Assembly (NCBI RefSeq): GCF_001659605.2
Contig: NC_035171.2
Coordinates: forward strand, 30,235,825 to 30,299,824
Origin: Manihot esculenta
Lineage: Eukaryota > Streptophyta > Magnoliopsida > Malpighiales > Euphorbiaceae
Direction: 5' to 3'
DNA length: 64,000 nt
In this document: positions 22,968-34,600 of the stretch, piece by piece
Layout of the letters: each line of letters begins with the position of its first letter
How positions within the stretch are numbered: the first letter of the stretch is position 1
Position numbers and translations under genes: made by a program
Notes under the pieces: generated by a model
Database searches by the model: none
What the model saw: only the letters and a program-made list of their open reading frames with translations
Told to the model about the DNA's origin: nothing

Positions 22968-25537
22968 TGTAACAGCCCGGGAACCGGTACCCCTCTGTAA
23001 TGGCCCGAACCATCACCGGCGCTAGGATCCGGAACGGCTTAAGGCCGCCGGGACCCGTAGCAAGCCAAACATACATTCTATCACCTGTTCAAATCCCATA
23101 CATGATCAAAACTTTTCTTGAAAAGTAAGCTTGTGTCTCAGAAAAAAACCTTTAAACTTGGTTTCCTTACCTCAGCCTGACCCATGCATGAAAACATAGA
23201 ACCTCATACCAGATGGGTCATCAAGCATGCTTTAAAACCATGTCCGCTTTTGGGTCAAGGGATTGAAACCCTTTCTTCCCTCACGACCATTCAAATCTCA
23301 TAACGTTAAAACATTTCACATCATTAAAACCTTTAACCTTTTTAACATCAAAACATTTTCTTAAGATCATGTAAGCCAAGGGATCAACCAACTCTAGGGT
23401 CAAGCACAACTCTAAACAGCACATGACCTACTATACTTTCCATCCTCTAGCTTTTCATAAACTCTTTACATACATCATCATATCATATCCTTTATATACA
23501 TCATGTCCACCACTATACTATTCAAGTAAACAAGCATACAGGCATACATCTCTTTATATCCAGCTACTTACCATATACATACACTAAGCTATACTATTAC
23601 ATCAAAACACAGCAAACCATGCATCACTCTTCCTTCCCCATAGCTTACTCTGACTTACTCTGGCTTAACTTAGCTCTGGCCCTGCAAAACTGGGGTTAGG
23701 GGAGAGGGGTGAGCTAAAAAGCCCAGTGAGTAGAAACAAAGAAAACAATTCATTAATTACATGCATTCATGAAATGCGTCACAGCACAAACAAGTCATAT
23801 CACGGATTGGACCCAACCCCGAAACATCCCTAAGCTATTTGCCCGGCCACCATAGAGGGCACCACAGGACTTCGTAATGCCTGGCCCAGCCAGGTCTTAT
23901 CCATAGGGCTAGTGGGGTCGTCCCTGGTCCAATCTCCATTAACAGTAAATAATGCAATGCTTCATATTCGTGTAACTAGTGCAATCAACCTATTACATAT
24001 AAACATGATGCATGAACATGCTCTAGGCATTTGATTTCATAAAATAAAAATTAAGTTTAGTTCTACTCACCTCCTGGCAGATGCTGACTGACTCTGCAAC
24101 TGCTAGCACTACTGGCCTCCTCGGTCCCTCGGGTCCGATCCTACACAGGTGGACTCGAATGAGGTGCCAACACACTCTAAACAACTCATAAACATACCTC
24201 CAAAAACCCCCTAAAACATCACTTAAACATGCATAGAAAACAACCTTGAAAAGGCTGGACAGGGCACTTTCGGCGGCGCCTTCGGCGGCCGAACCCTCCC
24301 CTCCCTCCAGAGACGAAACTCGGGCACTTTCGGCGGCACCTTCGGCGGCCGAAAGTCCCACTCCAGAGACGAAAGTCAGGCACTTTCGACGGCCGAATCC
24401 TTCCTTCGGTGGCCGAAAGTCTGCTTTCAAGCCAAAGCTCAACTTTCGGGGGCAAGGTTAGGCGGCCAATCCATGCATCCAAAGGCAGGTTCGGCGGCCG
24501 AAGCCACTTTCGGCGGCCGAACCTGAGTTCTTCCCAGAAGGGCAGAACTCAGCTTCTCATGCATTTGAGCCTCCCCAACCTTCCAAAACATGCATAAACC
24601 CCTAGCCATGCACAAAGGAGCTTAATAGCTTGATTAAACTCCAAAAACAACAACAAAACATACATAGATAGCTTATGACCCACATAGGCCAAAACCATCA
24701 AAACAACCCAAATCCTCACATACTCTTTCCCAATCATGCATACTCACTCCCACATGTATAAAGGAGCATAAACTAACAACATATCATCACATAAACACAT
24801 ATAATCATACATTGGGCATAAAACCCACATAAATCCTAACATGCATATCTACCCATACTCAACCATCAAAACCTTCATAAAACTTCATAAAAACACTAGG
24901 GAAGCAAGGATCTACACTTACCTCTTGAAGATCGAGGGTTGTGTAATCCCTAACTCGGAGGTGTGGAGAATCCAAGTTCCAAAGCTCCAAGCTCCCAAAA
25001 CCCCTTTTAAGCTTTAAATCTTCAAACACAAGGGTAGAAGTCATGAAAAACTTGAGAGATGGGTAGAGAAAACACGAAAACGACCAAAGGAAGGCATAAA
25101 CTCACCTGAGCTCGAGAATGGGGAGAAAACTCGCCCATTTCCGATCTGAGGGCCTTTTATAGGTGGCCTGGTCGAAGACCTTCGGCAGCCTAACGTGCCC
25201 CCTAAACTCATGCATGTTCGGCGGCTGAACTTGACTTTCGGCGGCCGAACCTTGGCTCGTTCAAACAAGACTTTCGGAGGCCAAAGGCGCTCCCGAAGCC
25301 TTTCCATGTTCGGCGGCCGAACTTCACTTTCGGCGGCCGAACCTGGCAAATGTCTCCTTGGTCTCTTCCTTTTCAAAACTCAATTCTTTTCCATTTAAAC
25401 CCAAAAATCAGTAAAGACATTTGAGAAAACACATTTTACCCCTCTAGAAGCCTCTGGCATCTTCAAAATTCCTGATTCCAACTGAGATTTCGCCGGAAGG
25501 TAGAGATTCCGATGCCGGAATCTAGCCGGGTATTACA
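22968..25537 (-). mobile_element. Nested solo LTR of a related gypsy family
   Basis: 2570 bp, minus-strand ends TGTAATACCCGGCTAGA and CCCGGGCTGTTACA, flanked by the 5-bp duplication TACCC (22963-22967 and 25538-25542). It sits inside the RT/RNase H region of the older element and splits its pol. Its tail (23010-23065) and U3 resemble the LTR at 18619-20891, including CACCGGCGCTAGGAT, GGCTTAAGGCCGCC and the TATA box (25154-25162), but the length and interior differ, so it is a sister family. A lone LTR with intact target duplication implies that a full element inserted and was removed by LTR-LTR recombination. Exact TTCGGCGGCCGAA copies occur at 24281, 24341, 24490, 24509, 25237, 25309 and 25329. 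GC-rich frames here (24023-24482, 25041-25376) are repeat by-products. Confidence 0.92.
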
Positions 25538-25795
25538 TACCCAGACAAACTTCTGGTTTTTCTGAGTCAGTTTGGTCATAGGAGCAGCTATCTTCGAGAA
25601 GTCCTGAACGAACCTCCTGTAGTAAACTGCCAGTCCCAAAAAGCTTTTAATCTCAGTCACTGTAGTGGGTCTGGGCCAGTTAGCTACAGCCTCTATCTTC
25701 TTGGGCTCTACCTCAATCCCTTCTGCTGATACCACATGTCCCAAGAAGGAAATGCTCCGCAACCAAAACTCACACTTAGAGAACTTGGCATACAA
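25538..25795 (-). pseudogene. Gypsy RT C-terminal fragment
   Basis: Reads [20 protein letters not shown], then [20 protein letters not shown] and [19 protein letters not shown], the conserved thumb/connection end of Ty3/gypsy reverse transcriptase. It ends at the nested LTR insertion; the frame resumes on the other side at 22967 once the LTR and one TACCC copy are discounted. On its upstream side it joins directly to LTR sequence at about 25796, so the YFDDIL polymerase motif and everything before it are gone. Confidence 0.9.
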
Positions 25796-26331
25796 AAAAC
25801 AAGCTCAGGATCTTCACGTACCTCTTGAAACCAAGAAGATGAACGATCCCAATGTGGAGTTTTGAAGCAACTCTCCTTCAAAATCTCCAAACTTCAAAAT
25901 CTCAAGTGTTTAGCTCAAAACCTTCAAAATACCATAAAAATCAATCAAATCTTTGTATGAGGTAATGAAAACATGAAGAAAACTGAAGAAGGACAGGGTC
26001 TCACCTCAGAAAGTGAAAGAAAACGGCAATAGTTATCCTTTCAATCGACTGAGGGCCTTTTATAGGTGGCTGGCCAGACCACCTTCGGCGGCCTATCGTG
26101 AAACCGAAAGCCATGTATGTTCGACGGCCGAATGTCACCTTCGGCGGCCGAACCTGACTTTTCTGTCTTGGTTCTTTTCTTTCAAAAACTTAGTTCCAGG
26201 TAACTTGAAAACATGAAAACATACTTCATGACTTTAGAAAAACATAAATCCTACCCGTCTAGAGAATTCCGACATCCTGGATTCCATCGGACGACCGGAA
26301 TTCCGATGCCGGACTCTCGCCGGGTATTACA
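25796..26331 (-). repeat. Truncated 5' LTR (U3 and promoter only) of the gypsy element
   Basis: 536 bp matching 20357-20891 of the 3' LTR with about a dozen substitutions. It keeps the TG start (26331), two GCC-type palindromes (one exact at 26140-26152) and the TATA box (26057-26065), but breaks off before the rest of R/U5. It is now fused to RT coding sequence, so any transcript it starts would run into the pol fragment. Confidence 0.92.
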
Positions 26332-26336
26332 AAAAT

Positions 26337-28538
26337 CCTCTCTCACTTCATCTATTGATCATCTAATTAGAGTACAACTAGATAAGAAGAAACATGATGG
26401 AGCATAACACGAAGAAGTATAGGCTCTCAACTAGGATCCAAAAATTCATATGGAAAATAACACCGAATTAAATAAGTTTATACTAATGACGAAAATGATA
26501 AAATGTAAAATTTGTCTATTTAACATATATTTTAATATCAAATTTTAATATATCTAATTTGATTTGATTTTGCTAAATTCATGGATAGTTTATTTGTTTT
26601 GGTGAGCTTCGTAGATTTTATTCATTTCGCCAAGAAAAATTCTATTTTAAAAGTTTTAGGCAAGAATCAGAGGTGGAGTCGCAATGCTAGTCTTAGGCAC
26701 ATCTCATGTTATGGGCACAGCTTACATCAAATGACTTCTACCGAGAAGTGAATAGAGCCATGAAATAAACCTTGGGTAAGGCTTCTGCGGACCTTGAGCG
26801 CATTTTATGTGACATCAAACGATTTCTAGATCTAATTCTCAGATTTTTGCATATTACAGTTTATGAAGATTGTTTTTAGATATGATTTTAGGAAGAAAGA
26901 GATTATTTTGGAATTATTACTTCTCTTTTGGAGAGATTTTCTTTTATTCCTCTTTAGATTAGGAGGAAACCCTTTAAAAAGGGGAAATTCTTTTTGATTG
27001 AGAATTTTTTGACAACCTTCTAACACTTTCAAATCTATTTTTACGTCAGGCTCATACTATAAGCTTCAGCAGCTAGCTCTTTTTATCTAATTAGGGAACT
27101 TTTGAAGTGTAATTCACAAGAATTATGAGATTTAATTTATCTTAATTCTCCTTCTTATTTCTGATTTATATATTATTTCTTTTATTCTTGAAATTATTAT
27201 TTATTTAGTTGATGCAATTTGATCAATTGTTCAATTTAGTGAATAATATACAATCATTCAAATTCATTAAATCTGTAATCATTTGTGAATTTGATACTTG
27301 TGATAAATAATATTTTATTATGGAATAACATATTTTAATTTCAAGACCGCATTGGTGTTCTAATTTTTAATGATGTTAACAAATTAAATCTCATAGAACT
27401 GATCATGTGGCTCATTTGTTAATTAGGGGTTAATTAGCGAGCTGACCCTTACTAGTCTAATATATAAAGAAATATTAGATTGTTAAACTATGTTAACAAC
27501 TATAATTGACTGACAAAAAATTAATTTGAAAATTTTTCCATCTATGATCAATCCCGAGAATTTAACACCAAAATATTCTTAAAACTAGATATTTTCTCAG
27601 TCTAAAGGTCACTTTAATTGTTTGTTGTTAAATTAGTTTGCTCTTTTATTCAATTAAATCTCTTCAATTCAAAACCCTTTCATATTTTTATTTTATTCTA
27701 TTATGTTTTTATCAAGGAATAAGATTAAAATCGTTCTTTGTGAATTCAACTCTACTCACTATATCTACAATTATTGAATAAAATCTCTTCAATTCAAAAC
27801 CCTCAATTTTCATATTTTTATTTTATTCTATTCTATTCTGTTTTTATCAAGAAATAAGATTAAAACCTTTTTTTTAATTCAACTCTACTCACCATATCTA
27901 CAATTATTTGTGATAAAAGTAAAATTTATTTTTAATGGATTTGAAACTCCTCGCAAAAACATAGAAAGAAACTTTGTTTTAAAATTCTATTAGAAATTTT
28001 AAATGAATATTTATAAATATATTACTTAATTGTTAATTTAAGTTAATAGGAAGATATAAAATTTTTTAGTCATACAGTTTATATTTAAGGCTTCTTTACA
28101 TATGTATTTAAAATCTAATAACATGTACATATTAGCTAATGAATTAGATTCGATTATAATATAATTTTGCGTATAAATGAAATTATTAATTATCTTGATA
28201 TATAATGATAGTATAATTTAACGTATTTATCTAGAATATGTATACAAGTTAGACGGGAGAAATAATCTAACCGTAAAAAATACACACAGCAATACAATTA
28301 TTTCACTATTACACTGTAATCATAAATCAACTGAAATGGTTTGAGAATATCTTTCACTGCCTTATCATGAAGCTATATTGTTTACCTTTTTATAATGAAT
28401 AAAAATTACTGCTAAAATTATAATATTATTAATATAAAATAAGTTATTTATTAAAATATATTATTATATATAGTAAAAATTTAAATTTTTTTATAATAAT
28501 TTTAAACAATTGCTAAAAAATTATACAATTATATTAGT
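26337..28538. other. Gene-free region between the two gypsy elements
   Basis: AT-rich sequence without coding-like frames. The stretch 26640-27060 has slightly higher complexity and a TTTAAAAAGGGG motif reminiscent of an old LTR promoter, but no paired repeat or target duplication was found. A local duplication lies at 27656-27904. Confidence 0.5.
27656..27904. repeat. 125-bp tandem duplication
   Basis: A unit starting AAATCTCTTCAATTCAAAAC and ending near ATATCTACAATTATT occurs at 27656-27776 and again at 27781-27904, with small indels (an extra TTCTA step) and a few substitutions. Confidence 0.8.
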
Positions 28539-28543
28539 GATAT

Positions 28544-28956
28544 TGATGTAAAGCAATTAATTTTAGATTTTATGGAAGACTTGAACTGAATCTAACTTCT
28601 GCTTATGACGTCCATTGGAGGCCTGCAATAGTTTTTCAGAAAGAAAATTTCGAGACTGACGACTTTTAGAAATGCGACAAGAGTCATAGGCCTGTTGCAA
28701 AATTTGAGACCCAAATTCCATCGTTTGGGAGGTCAGTTTTACATTTTAATTATTTTTTTTTCATAAATTTTCATATTAGAATTTTTGCTATTCTAAATAG
28801 TCCTTTTATTGGCTGTTGGCGACACTTTGAAATTTTTGAGAATTTCTAAGAAATCTCGGCTTTTAACCTTTCTGAATTTTGTCTTAATCAAATGATATTG
28901 GTTAAAACTCTTAATGAAGTATAAATCGTCCTCTTTCAGTAAATCATCTTACTTCA
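28544..28956 (+). repeat. 5' LTR of the 28.5-35.2 kb gypsy element
   Basis: Starts TGATGTAAAGC and ends ATCTTACTTCA. Pairs with 34819-35223 through shared blocks such as GATTTTATGGAAGAC, CTAACTTCTGCTTATGAC and GAGACCCAAATTCCAT. The TATA-like block has decayed here (CTATTCTAAATAG). Confidence 0.9.
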
Positions 28957-28958
28957 AT

Positions 28959-28970
28959 TGGTATCAGGGC
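28959..28970 (+). promoter_or_regulatory. Primer-binding site (initiator tRNA-Met)
   Basis: TGGTATCAGGGC follows the LTR end after two bases. It differs by one base from the standard TGGTATCAGAGC primer site complementary to the 3' end of plant initiator tRNA-Met. Confidence 0.85.
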
Positions 28971-29507
28971 TAAGTTTATCCATGGCCGACAACCAAGAGG
29001 TGTAACTCGCTGCAATTAAGGCATCCTTGGCAGAATTGAGGGAGATGATCGGACAGCTAACGCTACGATATGGTATCAACCAACTCGCCACAGCTGAATG
29101 CCCATAGCCAGTTTCAAATCATGTGGTCGTAAATCCTGTAGTCATAAATCTTGAATCCTCAATAGGATTATGGGAGACACCCCAACTAGCTTGATGGAGA
29201 ATGGAATTATTACAGAGGATGAGGGGATTATCATAAAGGTTACAAGATAAAGATAGACCTTTAAAACTTTTCTGGATCGTTGGATGTAGAATCTATCCTT
29301 GATTGATTAGCAGAAATTAATCGATTTTTCAAAGTTATGAAAGTGGAAAATGATCGAAAGGTTCCGATTGTGGCTTATAAATTAAAGGGTGGTGCAACAG
29401 CATGGTGGCATTCTGTTCAAAATGAACGCTATCACAGGAGACTTGAACCTATACGAGACTGATTGTTGATGAAACAGATGATTGAACAACGGTTTTTGCC
29501 TAGTGAT

Positions 29508-30991
29508 TGATAGCGGTTGTCGAAGCCGTCAAAAATAAACCTATTATCAATCAACAAATAAATTTGCAGATAGTGGCAATAGGGTCGAACCACAGGGATT
29601 TGACACTACGAATTTTCCTACTAATGACTTGGACAAGTAAATAACAAGAAATTAAAAGAGCGGGGTTTTGTTTTGATGATTAAAACTAAATAGTAAGAGA
29701 AAACAATAATTTAAAAAGATGAGAATTTCAATGGGAGAAGGATTCTAGTTGAAGCATGGATCTATTTCAGCTTGTTTAGAATTGATCATTGATCTTTTTA
29801 ATACTCTTATCTATTTCAATAAGTTAGTTTAGGACGTGGAAGACGCTTCTCACAATCCAAATTCCTCCTTAGTTTTAGTTTGATTAGGAAACGTTCGCTA
29901 CTCAAACTCTAGTTAACAAGTTGCCAAGGAATGTCCTTGGGGCATTGTAGCATCGAACAACTGTTAACTGCATTAGGACTTAGAGGAACCCAACTCTAAC
30001 CTTGCCAACCGCGTGGTCAGGTTTAGATTATGCAACCGATTATATTTGTGTTTAAATAATCTAAGCAATTACGGACCTAAATTATTCAAACAATATATTA
30101 CTCAAGCAATTTAAAAGCAACAGGCCTTAATTGATTCTAAAAGCAAAGTAATAATTATAGAAAGATCAAGTTGCATAAATATTGAAGGTAAATAAGAGTT
30201 TAATAATGGAGATTTAAATCTCCCAATTCATCACAAATCTAAAATTCACCAACTTCAACTAGAAAAGAATGGATTTAGCCACTCATGGTGGACAAAATCA
30301 CAAAAGGAAGAAGAAAGAAAAGAAGGAGACAAGCTGCTGTATTTTTCTGCAGAATTGCTGAAGATGGCAGATGAAGAAGAGATGCCTCTTGCTGGTTTGG
30401 AGGCTGCCCTTTTATAGCTGAAGAATTCCATCCTTCTAGGGTTTTGAAATCCCTTTTTAATTTGGCTTGTGATTCCTCTTTTGATGTTGAATTTAATTGC
30501 AACTGGAATTCCTTAGGTGAGAAACTCTTTCGTGGCTCTTGGAATTGTGTTGGTAGTGATTGAGTTGGATTTGGACTTCTGAAAATTCGAAATTCAGTTT
30601 CCTGCTGTTTTCCCGCCTCTGCTGTCAATTTCTGCTGTCAAGGTGATTTGGGCAGATCACTTGCTCGATCTGCCCCAATCGCTCTCTGGGATTCAGTCCA
30701 ATTTCTGTCTCTGTGAGTGATTTGGCCAGTCTCTGCGAGTGATTTGGGCAGATCACTTGCCCATATCACTTCTGCCTGTTGCCTCCAGGTTTCTGCTTCA
30801 GCTTGATCTGGGCAGTGATTTGGGCAAATCACTGACCCAATCACTTTTCTGTCATTTTCTGCACTTTTTCTCCATTTTTCTAATTTCTTCCTTTTCTGTA
30901 AAAACAAGGTAAAAACCATAAATTAAGCTAAATAATGTGTAAATAAACAATAATAAAGATAATAAAAATGTGGCTAATTTATGCTTGATCA
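29508..30991 (-). mobile_element. Solo LTR inserted antisense in gypsy gag
   Basis: 1484 bp with TG/CA ends (minus strand starts TGATCAAGCATAAATTAGCC and ends CGACAACCGCTATCA) and a perfect 5-bp target duplication GTGAT (29503-29507 and 30992-30996). A minus-strand TATA box CTATAAAAG (30417-30409) sets the orientation. U3 contains repeated GTGATTTGGGCAGATCAC-type words. The R/U5 side has GGGTCGAACCACAGGGA, a sequence I associate with widespread plant LTR/TRIM-type elements. Frames at 30275-30628 and 30638-30919 are LTR by-products. No internal domain remains. Confidence 0.88.
30640..30845. repeat. Repeated inverted GTGATTTGGGCA motif in LTR U3
   Basis: Copies include GGTGATTTGGGCAGATCACT (about 30642), GAGTGATTTGGCCAG (about 30715), GAGTGATTTGGGCAGATCAC (about 30738) and CAGTGATTTGGGCAAATCAC (about 30813). 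GTGAT and ATCAC arms can pair around the GGGCA centre. They lie 220-430 bp upstream of the LTR TATA box. Confidence 0.75.
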
Positions 30992-31639
30992 GTGATCATG
31001 CCCATATTTTGTATAATCGGTATGATGACTATACTCAAGGGAGTCGAAGAGTGGATGAATATACATAGGAGTTTTTGAGGTTGCAGACGGAGTGTGATGA
31101 CTGTGAGAATGAAGCTCAGCAGTTGCTCATTATTAGAGGGGACTAAATCACGAAATTCGCTATATGATGGAAGTACCTGTGATTTTCACTTTGGTAGATG
31201 CCATTGAGATGGTGAAAAGAGCAGAAGAACATGTTGAATGGCAGCCTCAACATCAGTCTAATTTAAATTTTAATTACAGAAATTCTGGTTCAATAGGAAA
31301 TCAGCAATACAGAGGTAATTACAGCGGACAACCTTCTAGAGCTGTAAATTTTAGCAATCATTATACTACTATGGAAGAAAGGAGAGATGGTAAAGAAAAG
31401 ACAGTCATCAATATAGCAGACAAAGGAGGCAAAATCAATCCTTTTCAGAAATCAACCGGAGACATGTTATCGCTATAGGCAACCTGGACATCGATTGAAT
31501 AATTGTCCAGAATGCAAAGGAGCTAGTAATGATCGTCAACATATTAATTTGGTTGAGGAGATGGTTGAATTTGAGGAGGAAGAGGATGAAGATGATGGGT
31601 CTATTGCTAATTCTGAAGATGTGAAGGTTACCTATATGG

Positions 31640-34600
31640 TGAACAAAATTCTATAGTCGACGAAACAGAAGGACGAGACACAAAGGAGGAAGATCTTCTA
31701 GGCAAAGTGTCGAGTGTGAGAAACGATTTGCATGCTAATTATAGATAATTGCAGTTGTGAGAATTTGATAGCGAAGTAATTGGTGGAGAAACTGCAACTG
31801 CCTACACAGCCTTATCCTTTGCCATACAAAGTTGGATGGATTAAGGAAGGTCTAACAATTGAAGTCAACAGAATCTGCAACATACCTATTTCTATCAGTT
31901 ACACTAAATCTGTTAATTGTGATGTTGTAGATATGGATTACTGTAGAATTTTGTTAGGTCGTCCTTGGCAGTTTGATGTTGATACTTTGCATAAGGGAAA
32001 TGAAAATTCGTACATATTTACATGGAATGGGAAGAAGATTACTATTTTGCCTTCTGGTTCTGCAAAACATTATAAAGTTGAAGGGAAAACTGTTGTTGGT
32101 ATTTCTACAGGAGTGCAAAGATTACCAGACACAGTTGAAAAATCTGGAGGTACATTGGCTTTATTAGTGAGAGTAAAAGGTGAAGTGGAGGATGCACCAT
32201 CTTTACCACCACCTATCAAAGAGCTGTTGGAAGAGTTTCTTAGGGTAGTGAAGGAGCCTCCAAAGCTTCCACCTTTATGGGATATTCAACATCTGATTAA
32301 TCTCATTTCTAAATTCAAATTATTGAATCTGCCTCATTACAAAATAAGTCCAAAGGAGAGCGAAATCTTTTAGGAACAAGTTGAAGATTTATTAAAGAAG
32401 GAGCACATTCGAGAGAGCATTAGTCCCTGCAGAGTCCCTGCCTTATTAGTTCCAAAGAAAAATGAAACTTGGAGAATATGCATGGATAGCAGAGCCATCA
32501 ATAAGATTACAGTTTAGTATCGATTTCCTACCCTCACTTGGATGACATGTTGGATCAATTATCAGAGTCTAAAGTCTTCTCAAAGGTCGACCTTAAAAAT
32601 GGCTATCACCAAGTTCAAATTAAGGAGGGAGATGAATGGAAGAAAACCTTTAAAACTAAGAAAGGTTTGTACTAGTGGTTAGTTATACCGTTTGGTTTGA
32701 CGAATGCACTTAGCACATTCATGCGACTTATGGACCAGGTTTTGCACATTTTCTTATGCAAATTTGTAGTTATTTATTTTGATGATATTTTAATTTTTAA
32801 TCGCAGTGTAGAAGAATATTTACAACACCTCCGTCAAGTCATGACAGCCTTGTAAGAAAATGAGCTGGTTATTAATTAAAAAAAATGCATTTATATGATG
32901 GAATGTGTTCCATTTGTTGGATATGTTATTAGTGCAGAAGGGATACATGCTGATGAGAAAAAGGTAGAAGTAATGCAGAACTGACCTATTGCTAAAAATA
33001 TTTCAGAAGTTCGCAACTTTGATGGATTCGCTACTTTCTATCGGCGGTTTATCAGAAATTTCAACAATATTGTTGCTCCTATCACATATTTTTTGAAGAA
33101 AGAGAGGGTAGAAGTTTACTTGGATTGAAATTGACAACAAAAGTTTTGAGGAGATTAAAGATAAGCTTACTTTTGCCCCTATTCTTACTCTACTTGATTT
33201 TTTGATAAACTGTTTGAGGTGAAATATGATGCTTGTGGATTTGGGATTGGCAGTGTGTTATCGTAGTCTAGTAGGTCAATTGCCTTCTTTAGCGAGAAAT
33301 TAAATGATGCTAGGAAGAAATAGTTTACCTATGAGCAAGAATTGTATGCAGTGTTTCGGGCCTTTAAGACTTGGGAACAATATCTGATGAGGCCAGAGTT
33401 TATTATTCACATAGATCATCAATATTTGATTCATTTTAAGACTAAAAAATATGTGAATAAAATACATGCTCGATGGGCAACATATTTTGGAGTTTTTCAT
33501 TATGTTATAAAATATAAGATTTGCCATAGTAATAAGATAGCAAACGCTTTGAGTAGGAGGGCTGCTTTGTTGATTATAATTAGTCAGGAGATTGTAGATT
33601 TTGAATTTTTAAAGAATTAATATGTTGCAGATGATGATTTTGCTGATATATAGGCGAAGGTCCAGGCTCGTCAACCTGCTGATGAGTTTTTGATACATGA
33701 TGGTTTTTTTTTAAGGAGAACAAGTTATGCATTCCTCGTTTTTCTCTGCAAAAAAAATTGATTTGAAAGGTCCATGGTGGAGGTTTGAGTAGTTATTTAG
33801 GGCACGATAAGACTATTACTGGTTTAGATGAGCATTTTTATTGGCCATAATTGAAAAGGGAGACAGGTCGGATGGTACAGAAGCATCCAATTTGTCAAAC
33901 TCAGAAGAGTTATTCGCAGAAAACGGGCTTATACACTCCGTTACCTATTCCAGAATATCCTTGGGGGGACTTGTCTATGAATTTTGTTCTTGATCTTCCA
34001 CGTACTCAACGTGGATCTGATTCTATTTTTGTTATCGTTGACAGGTTCTCCAAAATAGCGCATTTCATTCATTGCAAGAAGTCTAATAATGCTTCTCATA
34101 TTGCAAAACTATTTTTCCAGGGGGTTGTTCATTTATATGGCATTCTTAATACCATAGCTCACTTTTGGGTGACTTTATAGAAGCGTTTTAGGACTGAACT
34201 TCGATACAGCAGTGCTGCTCATCCTCAAACTGATTACCAAACTGAAATGGTGAACTGCACTCTTGGCAATATTTTGCGTTGCATCTACAGTGATAAGAAA
34301 ACTGCTTGGGATCTTGCTCTTGTCCAAGCAGAATTTATTTACAATAGTTCTATCTACAACTCTATAAAAATATCACCATTTGCAGTTATGTACAGGAAAA
34401 TTTCAGTGCATACAGTTGATCTTATTGCCCTTCCTATAGGTTTTCATAACAGTATTACAATAGACAACTTGGCAACTCAGCATGTGGATATTTTCAAACA
34501 GGTACAACAATGTCTTACGGAAACTAATGATAAGTATAAAACCGCAGCTGATAAACATAGGCATTTTAAGTCATTCAATGTCGGTGATCAAGTTATGATA

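Larger units (their letters stand above)
18619..26331 (-). mobile_element. Defective Ty3/gypsy LTR retrotransposon with large deletion
   Basis: The element lies on the minus strand and is bounded by a 5-bp target duplication AAAAT (18614-18618 and 26332-26336). In element order it holds a truncated 5' LTR (26331-25796), a short RT remnant (25795-25538), a nested solo LTR (25537-22968), RT/RNase H/integrase and the pol C-terminus (22967-20969), a polypurine tract and a full 3' LTR (20891-18619). Missing are most of the 5' LTR, the primer-binding site, gag, protease and the N-terminal RT, so it cannot move by itself. The pol sequence is of chromovirus type (Tekay/Del-like by impression). The two LTRs differ at about a dozen sites over the 535 bp they share, mostly C/T changes, so it is clearly older than the copia element at 44-49 kb. 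Confidence 0.9.
28982..31530 (+). pseudogene. Gypsy gag, broken by stops and an LTR insertion
   Basis: Begins MADNQEV then a stop, and continues through WWHSVQNERYHRRLEPIR-like capsid sequence to FLPSD at 29507. An antisense solo LTR interrupts it. It resumes at 30992-31000 with HAHILYNRYDDYTQGSRRVD, LRLQTECDD, AIEMVKRAEEHVEWQPQHQS, and a nucleocapsid zinc knuckle near 31462-31515. The knuckle reads CYRYRQPGHRLNNC, with the second Cys changed to Tyr. Reading straight across the insertion (one GTGAT kept) returns to frame, which shows that gag was joined before the insertion. Confidence 0.85.

Noticed and set aside
22968..23076. N-terminal extension of the long gypsy pol frame
   Set aside because: It lies inside the nested solo LTR. 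The true pol sequence begins again at 22967.
24023..24482. Arg/Ser-rich frames on both strands in the nested LTR
   Set aside because: They are translations of the repeated TTCGGCGGCCGAA words and are open only because the repeat lacks stops.
26640..27060. Possible old LTR promoter (TTTAAAAAGGGG)
   Set aside because: No partner repeat, TG/CA ends or target duplication found nearby.
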